Under the pieces are notes generated by a model that was not told the DNA's origin, ran no database searches, and saw nothing but the letters and a program-made list of their open reading frames with translations. A stretch of 63,957 bases of DNA from Photobacterium sp. JCM 19050 (GTDB lineage Bacteria; Pseudomonadota; Gammaproteobacteria; Enterobacterales; Vibrionaceae): assembly GCA_001310455.1 (NCBI GenBank), contig BAXG01000035.1:1-63957 (forward strand), read 5' to 3'. The position numbers were made by a program, and so were the translations under genes. This document shows positions 9,989-19,400 of this stretch, one piece after another. Within the stretch, counting starts at the first letter, position 1. The number at the start of each line of letters is the position of its first letter.

Positions 9989-11139
9989 TCAACCGCTTAC
10001 CTGCATCTGGTAGGCGACACAGGGATCGACTGCCAGTACGAGTGCTCTTACTTTCATTTCTATGTCTGGGTCATTAAAAAGCAATCCCCCAACCATCTGT
10101 GAGAGGCATCCCCCGGGGTGAAAATTCCACTCAGTCGGTGCAATAATCTGATAATTAGTGACGGTGTCACGATGCAATTCAAGCCGGTGTAACAAACATC
10201 CCCGCGCTGACTCAACAGTGCACAATGCACTGCCGTCATCCTGTCGCCCAGTTGCTGACAGGCCATATGGAAATTCAATATTGGATTTATTGTCATCAAA
10301 GGTGGTGAACAACCAATCCAGGAGCATCCGGGTTTCCAGTAACGGCGCAAGCAACGGCTGTACAGCCCGGTACCGTAGACGCTTGTCCAAGCATTAAACG
10401 CCGGGTCCTGCAACATCCGGGAAAAAGGCCCGGTCTCATGGGGAAGTCCATCCCACTCTGGCGCAGCGATAAAATCGTTGGCATCGCGCTGAGCAAGGCG
10501 CGCTGACAGCTCGGCAAAAGATAAATCACCAAGAGGCCGTTCACATCCGTCTCCGAGCCGATCCCATTTTCTGGCCAGCAAACAGGTAAACGCCGGATGT
10601 TGCTCTCCGGGCTTTCTCTCTAACAGAGGCTGGATATCGCCAAGTGATGCTTCCGCCTGGGAATAAAAATCCTGAAACTCGCGCCTGATGCTCCTAAGAT
10701 TGATCACCGCACCTGCTGCCGGGTCTGCCATCAGACGGTATCCGGGATTAATGCTGTTAAACAAGATATTCGCTGATGCATACAACGCCTGGAAACGCGA
10801 AATGTCCGCATCCACACCAAAGAGTTCACGCCAGTGAACCAGTTTTCGCCAAAGGTGCTCACGAATTGTTTCAATGGCAACCAGAACTTCCCGCTGCAGG
10901 CGGGCTTCAGTGTCTGAGCCCGCGCCAAGTGCCGTTTCCGTTACAGTAATGGCAGCAACACCCTGAGCAAGTGCACAAAGGGAATAGAGTCTGGGAACAA
11001 GAGCAAGCGTGGTCCGGCAGGATTTATTGCGAAACAGGTTGGCTGTATGTACCGGCCGGGTTGATGTTGTGGACAAGACACAACGCCCGTCACTTCCCCG
11101 TGAAAGGCGAAACAACAACTGTCCGGAGAACTCTGGCAT
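9989..11139 (-). CDS. hupK: HupK-type hydrogenase maturation protein (frameshifted)
   Basis: Last gene of the hydrogenase accessory cluster. It resembles a degenerate hydrogenase large subunit: the C-terminal half has ESARGCLLHRLEL, YQIIAPTEWNFHPGG and VLAVDPCVAYQM, parallel to segments flanking the NiFe site in HupL. HupK/HoxV proteins are thought to act as a scaffold for Fe(CN)2CO assembly. One base is missing around 10353-10358; before it the frame reads ..NAWTSVYGTGLYSR, after it LLAPLLETRMLLDWLFTTFDD. It starts at 11139 with a TAATG overlap on the hupJ stop, so translation is coupled. Its N-terminal CxxC region is not obvious. Confidence 0.82.
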
Positions 11140-11746
11140 TAACGGGGTTCCTCATCCTTGGGAACAAATCGACGAAATAGATCACGCCGGCTCAATGGCT
11201 CAGCCGGGTTTCCGGTATGGTCTCTTACATCCTCTGATGAAGGCATCACCTCTGCGGGTGCAGGTGCATTCAGTGACGCAAAACGAAGTTCGTCGTCATC
11301 AGCCTCAGCATCTTGCTCTCCATCAAACAAAAGCCCGGCAATCTCGCCAGCCACATTATGTGCATCCTGATGTGAAGAAAATTCGAACATCGGCGAAAAA
11401 AGACTGCAACTCCAGTATGGACCGAGAACGTCATCATGCCCGACCACACATTCAACGTTTCCCGACGGCAAAGCCAATACCTGAGTTGAACCAACCTCCC
11501 GTTGTTTGTTTCACTTTCGGGGAAACAGTAAACAGACATAAACCAGGGGGTGATAAGGATACCGGCCAAGGCGCAGGGAACCGCTCTGCAAAAACAGAAT
11601 TCTACGCGGATTTCGTGGTTGAGCACGGGAACGTCAGCCATACGGTTGAGGGCGATGTCATTGAAGCGGGATTCAACTTCCTGTTTTAAGGTATGAAGGA
11701 GATCTTCACCACGCTCATCGGTGGCAATTTGTCGATTGGTCTGCAC
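11139..11746 (-). CDS. hupJ: HupJ/HybE family hydrogenase assembly chaperone (frameshifted)
   Basis: HybE-like chaperone that holds the large subunit or Tat-bearing small subunit during assembly. Family features are MADVPVLNHEIRVEF, LITPWFMSVYCFPE, LALPSG and YWSCSLFSPMFEFSSHQDA. One base is missing at about 11480-11486; upstream frame ends ..NNGRLVQ, downstream resumes VLALPSGNVE. The likely start is GTG at 11746 with AAGGAAGG about 7 bases upstream. The C-terminal extension after the chaperone domain (SEDVRDHTGNPAEPLSRRD) is acidic and probably disordered. It overlaps hupK by one base. Confidence 0.85.
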
Positions 11747-11787
11747 GGAGAAACCTTCCTTTGTTTCACCCTGTCTGGAGGTAACTG

Positions 11788-12006
11788 CTATTTCTGACGC
11801 AGCAGCACAAAACCGGACTTGGGATTGTCACACTCAGGACAGCACCAATAATCGGGCAGTGCATTAAATGGCGTTCCCGGTTTGATCTGCCAGTATTCGT
11901 CACCCCGGGAGGGATCATACAAATACCAGCAGATCTTGCATTCCATACAGTCGTTTTCACTTATTTCATCATTTTCAACATGATAGCCGGACTCAAACAG
12001 CCTCAT
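11788..12006 (-). CDS. hupI: HupI rubredoxin
   Basis: A 72-residue rubredoxin with two iron-binding pairs, ECKICWYLYDP and WCCPECDNPKSGF. In Rhizobium and Ralstonia hup/hox clusters this rubredoxin supports hydrogenase maturation or function under air. Its ATG overlaps the hupH stop (ATGA). The N-terminal 20 residues before the first CxxC are longer than in stand-alone electron-carrier rubredoxins, as in HupI. Presence of HupI is typical of hydrogenases assembled in oxic conditions. Confidence 0.92.
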   Translation of the reverse strand: MRLFESGYHVENDEISENDCMECKICWYLYDPSRGDEYWQIKPGTPFNALPDYWCCPECDNPKSGFVLLRQK

Positions 12007-12935
12007 CGATATATCCTTAATATCTCCTCCAACCGGTCAGCGCTGTCAGCAATATCCTCCGGTGCTGCCAGTGCCACCGGCGGGACTTCACAAATTTCTA
12101 TGGTGTTAAGGATCAGCTTGTCTTCCGAATTGAAATACTTAATCCACCACACGTCCCGCAGGCGGGTACTGCCGATACGACAGTTGCCGTAACCCCGGGA
12201 AAGGATATTGACAGGGCCGGTTCCGAGGTGGTGACCAATAAGCTGCAACTCCAGATCGCTTAGGGGAAGCAATGTCAGGTTAATCACATAGGGATCATCT
12301 GACGGTTGTTGGGGTTCCCGGCTTTTTTGCTCAATTTCCACCAGAATCGGGGCCACATTACCCATCCCAGTGCTTTCCTGTTCTATTACAATAGCGTTAC
12401 CGGTACTTTCACCGTTTCGCAGATCTCGGACAAACTGCGGAATGGGGCCGGTTTCCAGGTAGTCGGTCAATAATTTGTCGTTGGTGTCTCGAACCTGAAC
12501 ACGCCAGACTCCGGCGAGCACGGATTCCTGCACCAGCGTTTTCAACTGGCCTTCCCGTGTAATACTGACCTCACCCTCACCCAGTATCTGGTTAAGAAAA
12601 TGGTTTTCCTCGTCTGCCAGTGCATTGAGGGAAAACTTACCGTTAGTGTCCTCTTGCGCCCCATTCTCCAAAGCCGTTTTCACACTCTCGAGCAGGTTCA
12701 GCACAACCGGGCTTTCAGGTTGCTCCTCCGGCTCGGGAAGAATAGGAGGGGTGAAGGTTTCCATCCCACCGCTTGGCATATCCAGCAGCCGGATTTCACC
12801 TTCGGGATCCAATGCCTGTGCCAGACTGCGGCCGGTGATGTCCACGACATTGATATTTTGCCCACCATCAAACTGGGTGACACCAAGGGCATTTTGATCA
12901 TTGGTTAGGTTGTTATTTCCCGGATTGTTTTTCAT
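12003..12935 (-). CDS. hupH: HupH/HyaF hydrogenase expression/formation protein
   Basis: A 310-residue maturation protein with two related halves. The first contains FLNQILGEGEVSI and ESVLAGVWRVQ; the second contains LIGHHLGTGPVNILSRGYGNCRI and LRDVWWIKYFNSEDKLILNTIEICEVP. The family is thought to assist HupS/iron-sulfur maturation. It starts with ATGA overlap on hupG and ends with ATGA overlap on hupI, so the cluster is one tightly coupled operon. Confidence 0.92.
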   Translation of the reverse strand: MKNNPGNNNLTNDQNALGVTQFDGGQNINVVDITGRSLAQALDPEGEIRLLDMPSGGMETFTPPILPEPEEQPESPVVLNLLESVKTALENGAQEDTNGKFSLNALADEENHFLNQILGEGEVSITREGQLKTLVQESVLAGVWRVQVRDTNDKLLTDYLETGPIPQFVRDLRNGESTGNAIVIEQESTGMGNVAPILVEIEQKSREPQQPSDDPYVINLTLLPLSDLELQLIGHHLGTGPVNILSRGYGNCRIGSTRLRDVWWIKYFNSEDKLILNTIEICEVPPVALAAPEDIADSADRLEEILRIYR

Positions 12936-13366
12936 CTCTCGTCTCCCTGAACAACGGGAATGCGGTTCAACGCATCTTCGCGGCTGCCTGTATCCGGCTC
13001 GGCTTCCAGAATCCGGGTAATTTCATCGTGGTAAACAGCCCAGTCCTGAATCCTTGAAATGGTGCCTATGCCCTTCCCCGATTTCACAAACACCAGCGAA
13101 GGCCACTGGCTCACCTGATAAATCGGTGAAAGCAGATCCTCGAGATCCCGGCTTACAACCGCTGCTGCAAACCGATTACCAAACGCAGCAACAAGTTCAG
13201 GCAGAACTACCGCTACATCCAGGGTTTCCGGATAACGGCTGGCATCTTCAGTAAAAAACAATACTGCGACCGGGTTGGCCTGCAAAAACGCTTGGTAGGT
13301 GTCTTCATCCACAAAAGGGTAGCCAAAGTCCCTGTTCAATCGCTCGACAAGTGGGTGGTGGGACAT
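12932..13366 (-). CDS. hupG: HupG/HyaE thioredoxin-like chaperone
   Basis: HyaE family, a thioredoxin-fold Tat proofreading chaperone for the hydrogenase small subunit. It reads LNRDFGYPFVDEDTYQAFLQ, then AVLFFTEDASRYPETLDVAVVLPEL and WPSLVFVKSGKGIGTISRIQDW. The thioredoxin CxxC is absent, as expected for this family. Start at 13366 (MSHHPLVERL) is preferred over 13375 because AAGGAG lies about 10 bases upstream. It follows hupF closely and overlaps hupH. Confidence 0.88.
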   Translation of the reverse strand: MSHHPLVERLNRDFGYPFVDEDTYQAFLQANPVAVLFFTEDASRYPETLDVAVVLPELVAAFGNRFAAAVVSRDLEDLLSPIYQVSQWPSLVFVKSGKGIGTISRIQDWAVYHDEITRILEAEPDTGSREDALNRIPVVQGDER

Positions 13367-13368
13367 CG

Positions 13369-13698
13369 TTAGCACTCCTTACCATTTTGTTGTGAAACTA
13401 CGTCTGAAAGATGTGGCGGGAGGTTATTCTCCGCGGAGCCATCCAGGTCCGTAAAATAGCCAGAAAGTTGTGTTTCCCCGCCCATTACCGCCGCAACCGC
13501 ACTCAAAGCATCTTTCATCAGCATGGCTTCCTCTTCACTGAGGACGCTTCTCGCCGCACCCAGAAAAACCATCAGCCAGGTTCCCGGTTTCTGCTGCCCC
13601 ACCAACCGGCAATCCACGGTCTCTTCCCGGCCGTTGTTGTCACAAATAGCTTCGTAGATACCACAGGTTATGATTTTCATTGGCGTACCAATACACAT
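13369..13698 (-). CDS. hupF: HupF, HypC-like hydrogenase chaperone
   Basis: HypC/HupF family chaperone that escorts the iron-cyanide-carbonyl unit or protects the large subunit under oxygen. It begins MCIGTPMKI with the essential Cys2 and has the beta-barrel core TVDCRLVGQQKPGTWLMVFLGAARSVLSEEEA. The C-terminal extension (GGETQLSGYFTDLDGSAEN) distinguishes HupF from plain HypC. It starts directly after the hupD stop (TGAATG). Confidence 0.92.
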   Translation of the reverse strand: MCIGTPMKIITCGIYEAICDNNGREETVDCRLVGQQKPGTWLMVFLGAARSVLSEEEAMLMKDALSAVAAVMGGETQLSGYFTDLDGSAENNLPPHLSDVVSQQNGKEC

Positions 13699-14412
13699 TC
13701 AGTCCTGCCTCCTTTTATCAAGAGACACCGAATATGCATCCGAATCAGAGAGCACGCGCTTGGGCTCAAAACTGGCCTCCGGGTTAAGCAACACCCTTTC
13801 ATCCCCTACCCTGCATGCTGATATTTCATCCGGCCTTTCAGCTTCATAGCGCGAAATATCCAGCTCTGCTGCCGTCAAGGCATCATCAGAAGAAACCGGT
13901 ACAGAGCGTGGAAAGGCTTCGACACCAAAGCGTTGAAGATATTCAATTGCTGCGTCACCCGCCGGATCGAGCTTGTTTTTAACTTTCTCTGTCAGGCTGC
14001 CGCCGTAATCTTCCATATTCACCGGCTGAACACCCACCAGCATGATGTGCTCCGGTGATTGCCCCAGCATGTCAGCCAATGCCAGCACCTCCTGGAACCC
14101 GGTCTGGTGAAGGCTGACTTTTTTAGCACCGAGGTAGCTGGGTACATCTTTGTCGTAATGGAGGGTCATTTCCCCGCCTTCCATACCAAAATCCACTGCA
14201 TCCAGCACAATCAGGACATCGGCGTCCTGCACATGCTGGATCAGGTAAACACCCTGACACCCACCATCCATCAGTCTGACGTTATCGGGAAACGCGAAAC
14301 GCTGCTGTAATCGCTCGACAGCACGCACACCAAACCCTTCATCAGCCCAGAGCAGGTTCCCGATACCGAGAATCAATATGTTAGGCATTGTGCTGTTTAA
14401 CTGGTCAGTCAT
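13699..14412 (-). CDS. hupD: HupD/HyaD hydrogenase maturation endopeptidase
   Basis: Endopeptidase that removes the C-terminal tail of the large subunit after nickel insertion. Visible features: ILGIGNLLWADEGFGVRAVE with the nickel-binding Glu, LIVLDAVDFG with the Asp, and SLHQTGFQEVLALADM with the His. The C-terminal 50 residues extend past the normal protease core and are weakly conserved. First gene of the minus-strand accessory operon; GGGAG lies upstream of the ATG at 14412. A second ATG at 14388 (MPNILILG) is possible. Confidence 0.93.
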   Translation of the reverse strand: MTDQLNSTMPNILILGIGNLLWADEGFGVRAVERLQQRFAFPDNVRLMDGGCQGVYLIQHVQDADVLIVLDAVDFGMEGGEMTLHYDKDVPSYLGAKKVSLHQTGFQEVLALADMLGQSPEHIMLVGVQPVNMEDYGGSLTEKVKNKLDPAGDAAIEYLQRFGVEAFPRSVPVSSDDALTAAELDISRYEAERPDEISACRVGDERVLLNPEASFEPKRVLSDSDAYSVSLDKRRQD

Positions 14413-14888
14413 TTACCACTCCCTGCTTCTACCTGGTTACTGGCTTGCCGTTATTTTTCCTCTCTGTTGATAAAAATCAGCAAACATAATGCCAAGGTGC
14501 TGATTTCTCCCGAAACACCATCCGAAACACTGATTCCCAGCTTTTTCGGGCTTTTTACATCCTTTTCACATTGACGCCGAAAAGTGGATACCGTTTTTCC
14601 ACTTCCCCCTTCCAGACGGAAAGCAACCTTCCAAAAATGCTGTCTCTCTGTCGGGCGGTTTTAACCGTTCGTAAACATTGTTTGCACGACCAGACTGTTA
14701 CAGAAAAACGATCCGCAATCGCCCTGCTGTCGCGAGATTGCAACTTTTCCGGGAATGTCAGACAACCGCGCTTTTCCCATTGTTTCACCACATTTATTTG
14801 AAGTGGCACGCCTCTTGCGCTTTTAAAGAAAATCAGCAGCAGGCTCATGATGCTGCCGGCGAATACACTGGAAAGTAAGGAAAAGAGA
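14413..14888. promoter_or_regulatory. Divergent hup control region
   Basis: This 476-base gap between hupD and hupS has no supportable gene. It holds the sigma-54 promoter listed separately and must contain activator sites for hupS and the start for hupD. An imperfect CCGAAA/TTTCGG hairpin lies at 14522-14549. No HupR/HoxA gene is in the window, so the activator cannot be named. Confidence 0.6.
14804..14819 (+). promoter_or_regulatory. Sigma-54 promoter of hupSLC
   Basis: TGGCAC-gcctc-TTGCG fits the -24/-12 consensus with N5 spacing, 70 bases before the hupS ATG. RpoN-dependent hupSL promoters driven by HupR/HoxA are known in proteobacteria. Confidence 0.85.
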
Positions 14889-15991
14889 ATGACGGAAACA
14901 TTCTATGAAGTGATGCGACGCCAGGGGATAACCCGGCGGAGCTTCCTGAAGTACTGCAGCCTTACCGCATCGGCGCTGGGGTTGGGCCCGGCTTTTGCCC
15001 CACAGATCGCCCATGCGATGGAAACCAAACCGCGCATTCCAATCCTGTGGTTACACGGTCTGGAATGTACCTGTTGCTCAGAGTCCTTCATCCGTTCAGC
15101 TCACCCGCTGGCAAAAGATGTGGTGCTGTCGATGGTGTCTCTGGACTATGACGACACCCTGATGGCCGCAGCCGGACACCAGGCCGAAGCGATCATTGAT
15201 GAAGTCATTGAGAAATACAAAGGCAACTATATTGTCGCCGTGGAAGGTAACCCGCCACTTAATGAAGACGGTATGTACTGCATTGTCGGGGGGAAACCTT
15301 TCCTGGACCAACTGAACAAGGCTACCCGTAACTGTAAGGCCATTATTTCCTGGGGCTCTTGCGCCTCATACGGTTGTGTGCAGGCAGCCGCCCCCAACCC
15401 CACACAGCAACACCGGTTCATAAAGTCATTAGAGACAAACCCATTATCAAGGTACCGGGATGCCCGCCAATCGCTGAAGTAATGACGGCCGTCGTCACCT
15501 ACATGCTCACCTTTGACCGCATCCCTGAGCTTGACCGCCAGGGAAGGCCAAAAATGTTCTACAGCCAGCGTATCCACGACAAATGCTACCGCCGGCCACA
15601 CTTTGATGCCGGGCAATTTGTTGAAACCTGGGATGATGAAAGTGCCCGCAAAGGCTATTGCCTCTACAAAATGGGCTGTAAAGGGCCAACCACCTACAAC
15701 GCCTGCTCGACAGTACGCTGGAACGATGGCGTTTCTTTCCCCATTCAGGCCGGTCATGGCTGTATCGGTTGCTCGGAAGACGGTTTCTGGGACAAAGGTT
15801 CCTGGTATGCGCGGCTTACCGACATCAAGCAGTTCGGCGTAGAAAGCAATGCCGACAAAGTGGGTGGCACAGCCGCCGCCATCGTTGGCGCAGCCACTGC
15901 TGCCCACATGGCTGCCAGCGTGGTTAAACGCATCCGCAGCGGAAACGGAAACAAGGAGAATCAGTCGCAGAACGGGGGAGATAACGTATGA
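14889..15991 (+). CDS. hupS: HupS/HyaA uptake [NiFe]-hydrogenase small subunit (frameshifted)
   Basis: Iron-sulfur small subunit of a membrane-bound H2-oxidising enzyme, exported by Tat ([20 protein letters not shown]). The proximal-cluster cysteines read [19 protein letters not shown] and VPGCPP: this includes the two extra cysteines that give the [4Fe-3S] cluster of O2-tolerant group 1d enzymes. Medial and distal ligands follow in [22 protein letters not shown] and [13 protein letters not shown]. The C-terminal hydrophobic helix ([18 protein letters not shown]) anchors it in the membrane. One G is missing near 15407; after it the frame reads [19 protein letters not shown]. Start at 14889 has TAAGGA 9-14 bases upstream. 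Its stop overlaps hupL (ATGA). Confidence 0.94.
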
Positions 15992-17803
15992 CGGTCATCA
16001 ACACACCCAACGGGTTTAAACTGGATAACTCAGGGAAACGTGTCGTCGTAGACCCGGTCACCCGTATCGAAGGCCCACATGCGCTGCGAGGTTAACGTTG
16101 ATGAAAACAACGTTATCCGGAATGCTGTGTCTACAGGTACTATGTGGCGGGGGCTTGAAGTTATCCTTAAAGGCAGGGATCCCCGCGATGCCTGGGCGTT
16201 TGTGGAGCGAATCTGCGGCGTTTGTACTGGGTGTCATGCCCTTACGTCAGTTCGTGCCGTGGAGGATGCCCTCGGCATCAAAATTCCACCCAATGCCCAC
16301 CTCATCCGGGAAATGATGGCGAAAACCCTCCAGGTCCATGACCACGTGGTTCACTTCTACCACCTTCATGCACTCGACTGGGTAAACCCCATCAATGCAC
16401 TGAAAGCCGATCCCAAAGCGACGTCCACGCTCCAACAGACCGTTTCGCCGTCACACCCGAAATCCAGCCCCGGCTATTTCCGGGACGTACAAACCCGCAT
16501 CCGCCGGTTTGTTGAATCCGGCCAGCTTGGTCCGTTCAAAAACGGCTACTGGGACAACCCGGCGTACAAATTGCCGCCAGAAGCTGACCTGATGGCCGTT
16601 GCTCACTACCTCGAAGCGCTCGATCTCCAGAAGGAGTTTGTAAAGGTTCACACTGTATTCGGCGGAAAGAACCCGCACCCTAACTACCTTGTCGGCGGCG
16701 TACCCTGTGCGATAAACATGGACGGAGAATTAGCTGCCGGTGCCCCGCTCAATATGGAGCGCCTGAATTTCGTCAAAGCACGTATCGACGAAATGGTAGC
16801 CTTTAACAAGAACGTCTACATCCCGGATGTTATTGCCATCGCCAGCTTCTATAAGAATCAGCTTTGGGGCGGCGGCCTGGGTGGCCTGAGTGTGATGGAT
16901 TACGGTGCCTATCCAAAGGTGAATTACGACAAATCCACTGACCAGCTTCCCGGCGGCGTTATCCTTAACGGGAACTGGGATGAAATCCACCCCATCGATC
17001 CGCGCGATCCGGAGCAGGTGCAGGAGTTTGTCAGCCATTCCTGGTACAGCTACCCGGACGAAAGCAAAGGCCTGCATCCGTGGGACGGTATCACTGAGCC
17101 AAACTACGAACTCGGTACCGGGACAAAAGGAACCCGGACCAATATCGAGGCGCTGGATGAATCGGCCAAATATTCCTGGATCAAAGCGCCACGCTGGCGT
17201 GGACATGCCGTGGAAGTCGGCCCGCTTTCCCGCTACACCCTCGCATACGCACAAAATGTCGACTACGTGGTCGAGCAGGTTAACCGAAGCCTCGCCGCAT
17301 TCAACCAGCTCGCCGGCACAAATCTGGACGCAAAAACTGCCCTCAACTCCACCATTGGCCGGACGCTTGCCCGGGCGCTGGAATCGGAATATTGCGGTGA
17401 CATGATGGTTGATGACTGGAACGAGTTAATCGGCAACATCAAAGCCGGTGACACGGCCACAGCAAACATGGAGAAGTGGGACCCGTCAACCTGGCCAAAA
17501 GAAGCCAAAGGCGTTGGCACGGTTGCTGCCCCTCGTGGTGGTCTCGGGCACTGGATAAAAATCAAAGATGGCAGAATTGAAAATTACCAGTGCGTGGTGC
17601 CAACCACATGGAACGGCTCACCAAGGGATCCGGCTGGCAATATTGGTGCCTTTGAAGCCAGCCTGATGAATACCCCGGTTGAACGGGCAGACGAGCCGGT
17701 TGAAATCCTGCGCACCCTGCACAGCTTTGACCCGTGCCTTGCCTGTTCAACCCATATTATGTCACCGGATGGCCAGGAACTGGCCAAAGTGAAAGTCCGC
17801 TAG
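15988..17803 (+). CDS. hupL: HupL/HyaB uptake [NiFe]-hydrogenase large subunit (frameshifted)
   Basis: Catalytic NiFe subunit. L1 motif [12 protein letters not shown] and L2 motif [11 protein letters not shown] supply the four NiFe cysteines. The 15 residues after that His ([15 protein letters not shown]) are the tail removed by HupD. The L1 motif has Cys where E. coli HyaB has Val (CTGVH), an extra cysteine near the active site. One base too many in CCC 16074-16076 breaks the frame: removing it gives [14 protein letters not shown], as in HyaB. The start at 15988 ([10 protein letters not shown]) overlaps the hupS stop. The open frame from 16079 alone would lack the N-terminal RIEGH. Confidence 0.95.
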
Positions 17804-17813
17804 GGAGGCCACC

Positions 17814-18533
17814 ATGACCGGTCACAGTAAGCAAAGCAGCCAGCCTGCAGTGTATGTCTATGAGGCACCGCTCAGGATTTGGCATTGGGTAAATGCCCTG
17901 GCTATTACCGTACTCGCCATTACCGGCTATTTTATCGGCAGTCCGCTCCCCACTGTTACCGGGGAGCCGGTTGATACTTTCTGGATGGGTTACATCCGGT
18001 TTGCGCACTTTTCAGCAGGCTACATACTCGCCGTCGGCTTTCTGTTCAGATTGTACTGGGCGATTGTCGGCAACGAGCATGCCCGGCAACTGTTTGTCCC
18101 TCCTCTGAATGACAGGGAATGGTGGCGCGGCGTCTGGCATGAAGTGAAGTGGTATGCCTTTATCGAAAAGGAGCCGAAAAAATATGTCGGCCATAACCCT
18201 CTGGCCATGCTGGTGATGCACTTTGTGTTCCTGTGGGCGACGATATTTATGATCTTCACCGGTTTTGCCCTGTACGGAGAAGGAACCGGAATGGGTACAT
18301 GGCAGTATGAGATGTTCAGCAGTTGGATGCTTCCCCTGTTTGGGCAGAGCCAGGACATTCATACCTGGCACCACCTGGGGATGTGGGTAATCATCTGTTT
18401 TATCATCATGCATGTTTATGTCGCGGTAAGGGAAGACATCATGTCTCGCCAGTCACTTATCAGCACCATGGTCAGCGGATGGAGAATGTTTAAAGATGAC
18501 CGGCCACCGGAGGAAGACAAGCACACTCCCTGA
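17814..18533 (+). CDS. hupC: HupC/HyaC b-type cytochrome of uptake hydrogenase
   Basis: Di-haem membrane cytochrome b that takes electrons from HupS to quinone. Four hydrophobic segments are visible (around residues 22-42, 60-82, 128-150 and 185-205) with conserved haem-ligand histidines in RIWHWVNAL, RFAHFSAGY, MLVMHFVFLW and TWHHLGMWVI. It begins 11 bases after the hupL stop, completing hupSLC. Confidence 0.95.
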   Translation: MTGHSKQSSQPAVYVYEAPLRIWHWVNALAITVLAITGYFIGSPLPTVTGEPVDTFWMGYIRFAHFSAGYILAVGFLFRLYWAIVGNEHARQLFVPPLNDREWWRGVWHEVKWYAFIEKEPKKYVGHNPLAMLVMHFVFLWATIFMIFTGFALYGEGTGMGTWQYEMFSSWMLPLFGQSQDIHTWHHLGMWVIICFIIMHVYVAVREDIMSRQSLISTMVSGWRMFKDDRPPEEDKHTP

Positions 18534-18563
18534 TGGTTTTATACAAAATTCGCAACTCCACTT

Positions 18564-18586
18564 GCCGGGTAAACCCCGGCTTTTTT
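18564..18586 (+). terminator. Terminator of hupSLC
   Basis: GCCGGG (18564-18569) pairs with CCCGGC (18575-18580), followed by six T. Confidence 0.88.
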
Positions 18587-18657
18587 CGGTTTGAGGCCGC
18601 CCCCATTTCCCTTTATGCTACTTGCCAATCAATCGGTTAAAAAAGGCACACAGCGAG

Positions 18658-19230
18658 ATGAAACTGACCAAACTTACCCCGGCGCTTTACCAGAAACTTT
18701 ACGACGACATTCACGAGTTCCGGGAAACTTTTGACCTTCCGGTTGATGATCCGGCTTCGCTGGACGAAGGCACTGACCGCCTCCACACCTCCCTTGCCAT
18801 TGAAGAGCTCACCGAACTGGCAGAAGGCCGTAGTAAGGCAGATGAGGCCGATGCCATCGTTGATACGGTTTATGTATTGATGGGTCGGGCCGTACACCTC
18901 GGTGCAAGGGATGCCGACCTATGCTTGCCCGTCTCTTACCTGGTTGATCTGCTCTTGCATGTTGCGGCCAACCGAAGCATCGATTTCATTGCTTGCTGGG
19001 ATGAAATACACAGTAGCAATATGAGCAAGGTATGCCGCAATCAGCAGGAATATGAAGATACTGAACGTCATTACGCATCAAAAGGCATGCCGGTTACCCA
19101 GACCCGGAAAGGGGAATACCTGATTGTGAAATGTGCTGAAGATGCAGAGCTTGGCGGGAAACTCATCCGTAAAGGCAAAGTGCTGAAATCCGTTTATTAC
19201 CGTCCGGCAGATCTGTCGTCGCTTGTTTAA
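18658..19230 (+). CDS. MazG-like/all-alpha NTP pyrophosphohydrolase family protein
   Basis: A 190-residue protein whose centre has the signature of all-alpha NTP pyrophosphohydrolases: SLAIEELTELAEG followed by DEADAIVDTVYVLMG (E-E-x-x-E and E-x-x-D type metal ligands). The C terminus (KGEYLIVKCAEDA, KGKVLKSVYYRPADLSSL) resembles proteins annotated as HAD-associated or phosphoribosyl-ATP pyrophosphohydrolase-like. Substrate is unknown; a house-cleaning nucleotide hydrolase is likely. Start at 18658 (MKLTKLTP) is preferred to a frame opening at 18622. Confidence 0.8.
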   Translation: MKLTKLTPALYQKLYDDIHEFRETFDLPVDDPASLDEGTDRLHTSLAIEELTELAEGRSKADEADAIVDTVYVLMGRAVHLGARDADLCLPVSYLVDLLLHVAANRSIDFIACWDEIHSSNMSKVCRNQQEYEDTERHYASKGMPVTQTRKGEYLIVKCAEDAELGGKLIRKGKVLKSVYYRPADLSSLV

Positions 19231-19400
19231 CCTCCGTTGGATCTAATTAACTCATCGGCCGCAATAAAGTGCGGCCATGGGGAATATCTCATTTCCTTTC
19301 ATTATTTCATTATTTAGGGTTATCACCCATAATTCTCATCTATGATTAAGGAGTTGGATCATGCAATCCGGCGCACGGTTTCATCATAATGGATGTCTGA

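Noticed and set aside
15227..15907. Minus-strand open frame opposite hupS
   Set aside because: Antisense to the conserved hydrogenase small subunit; no family features.
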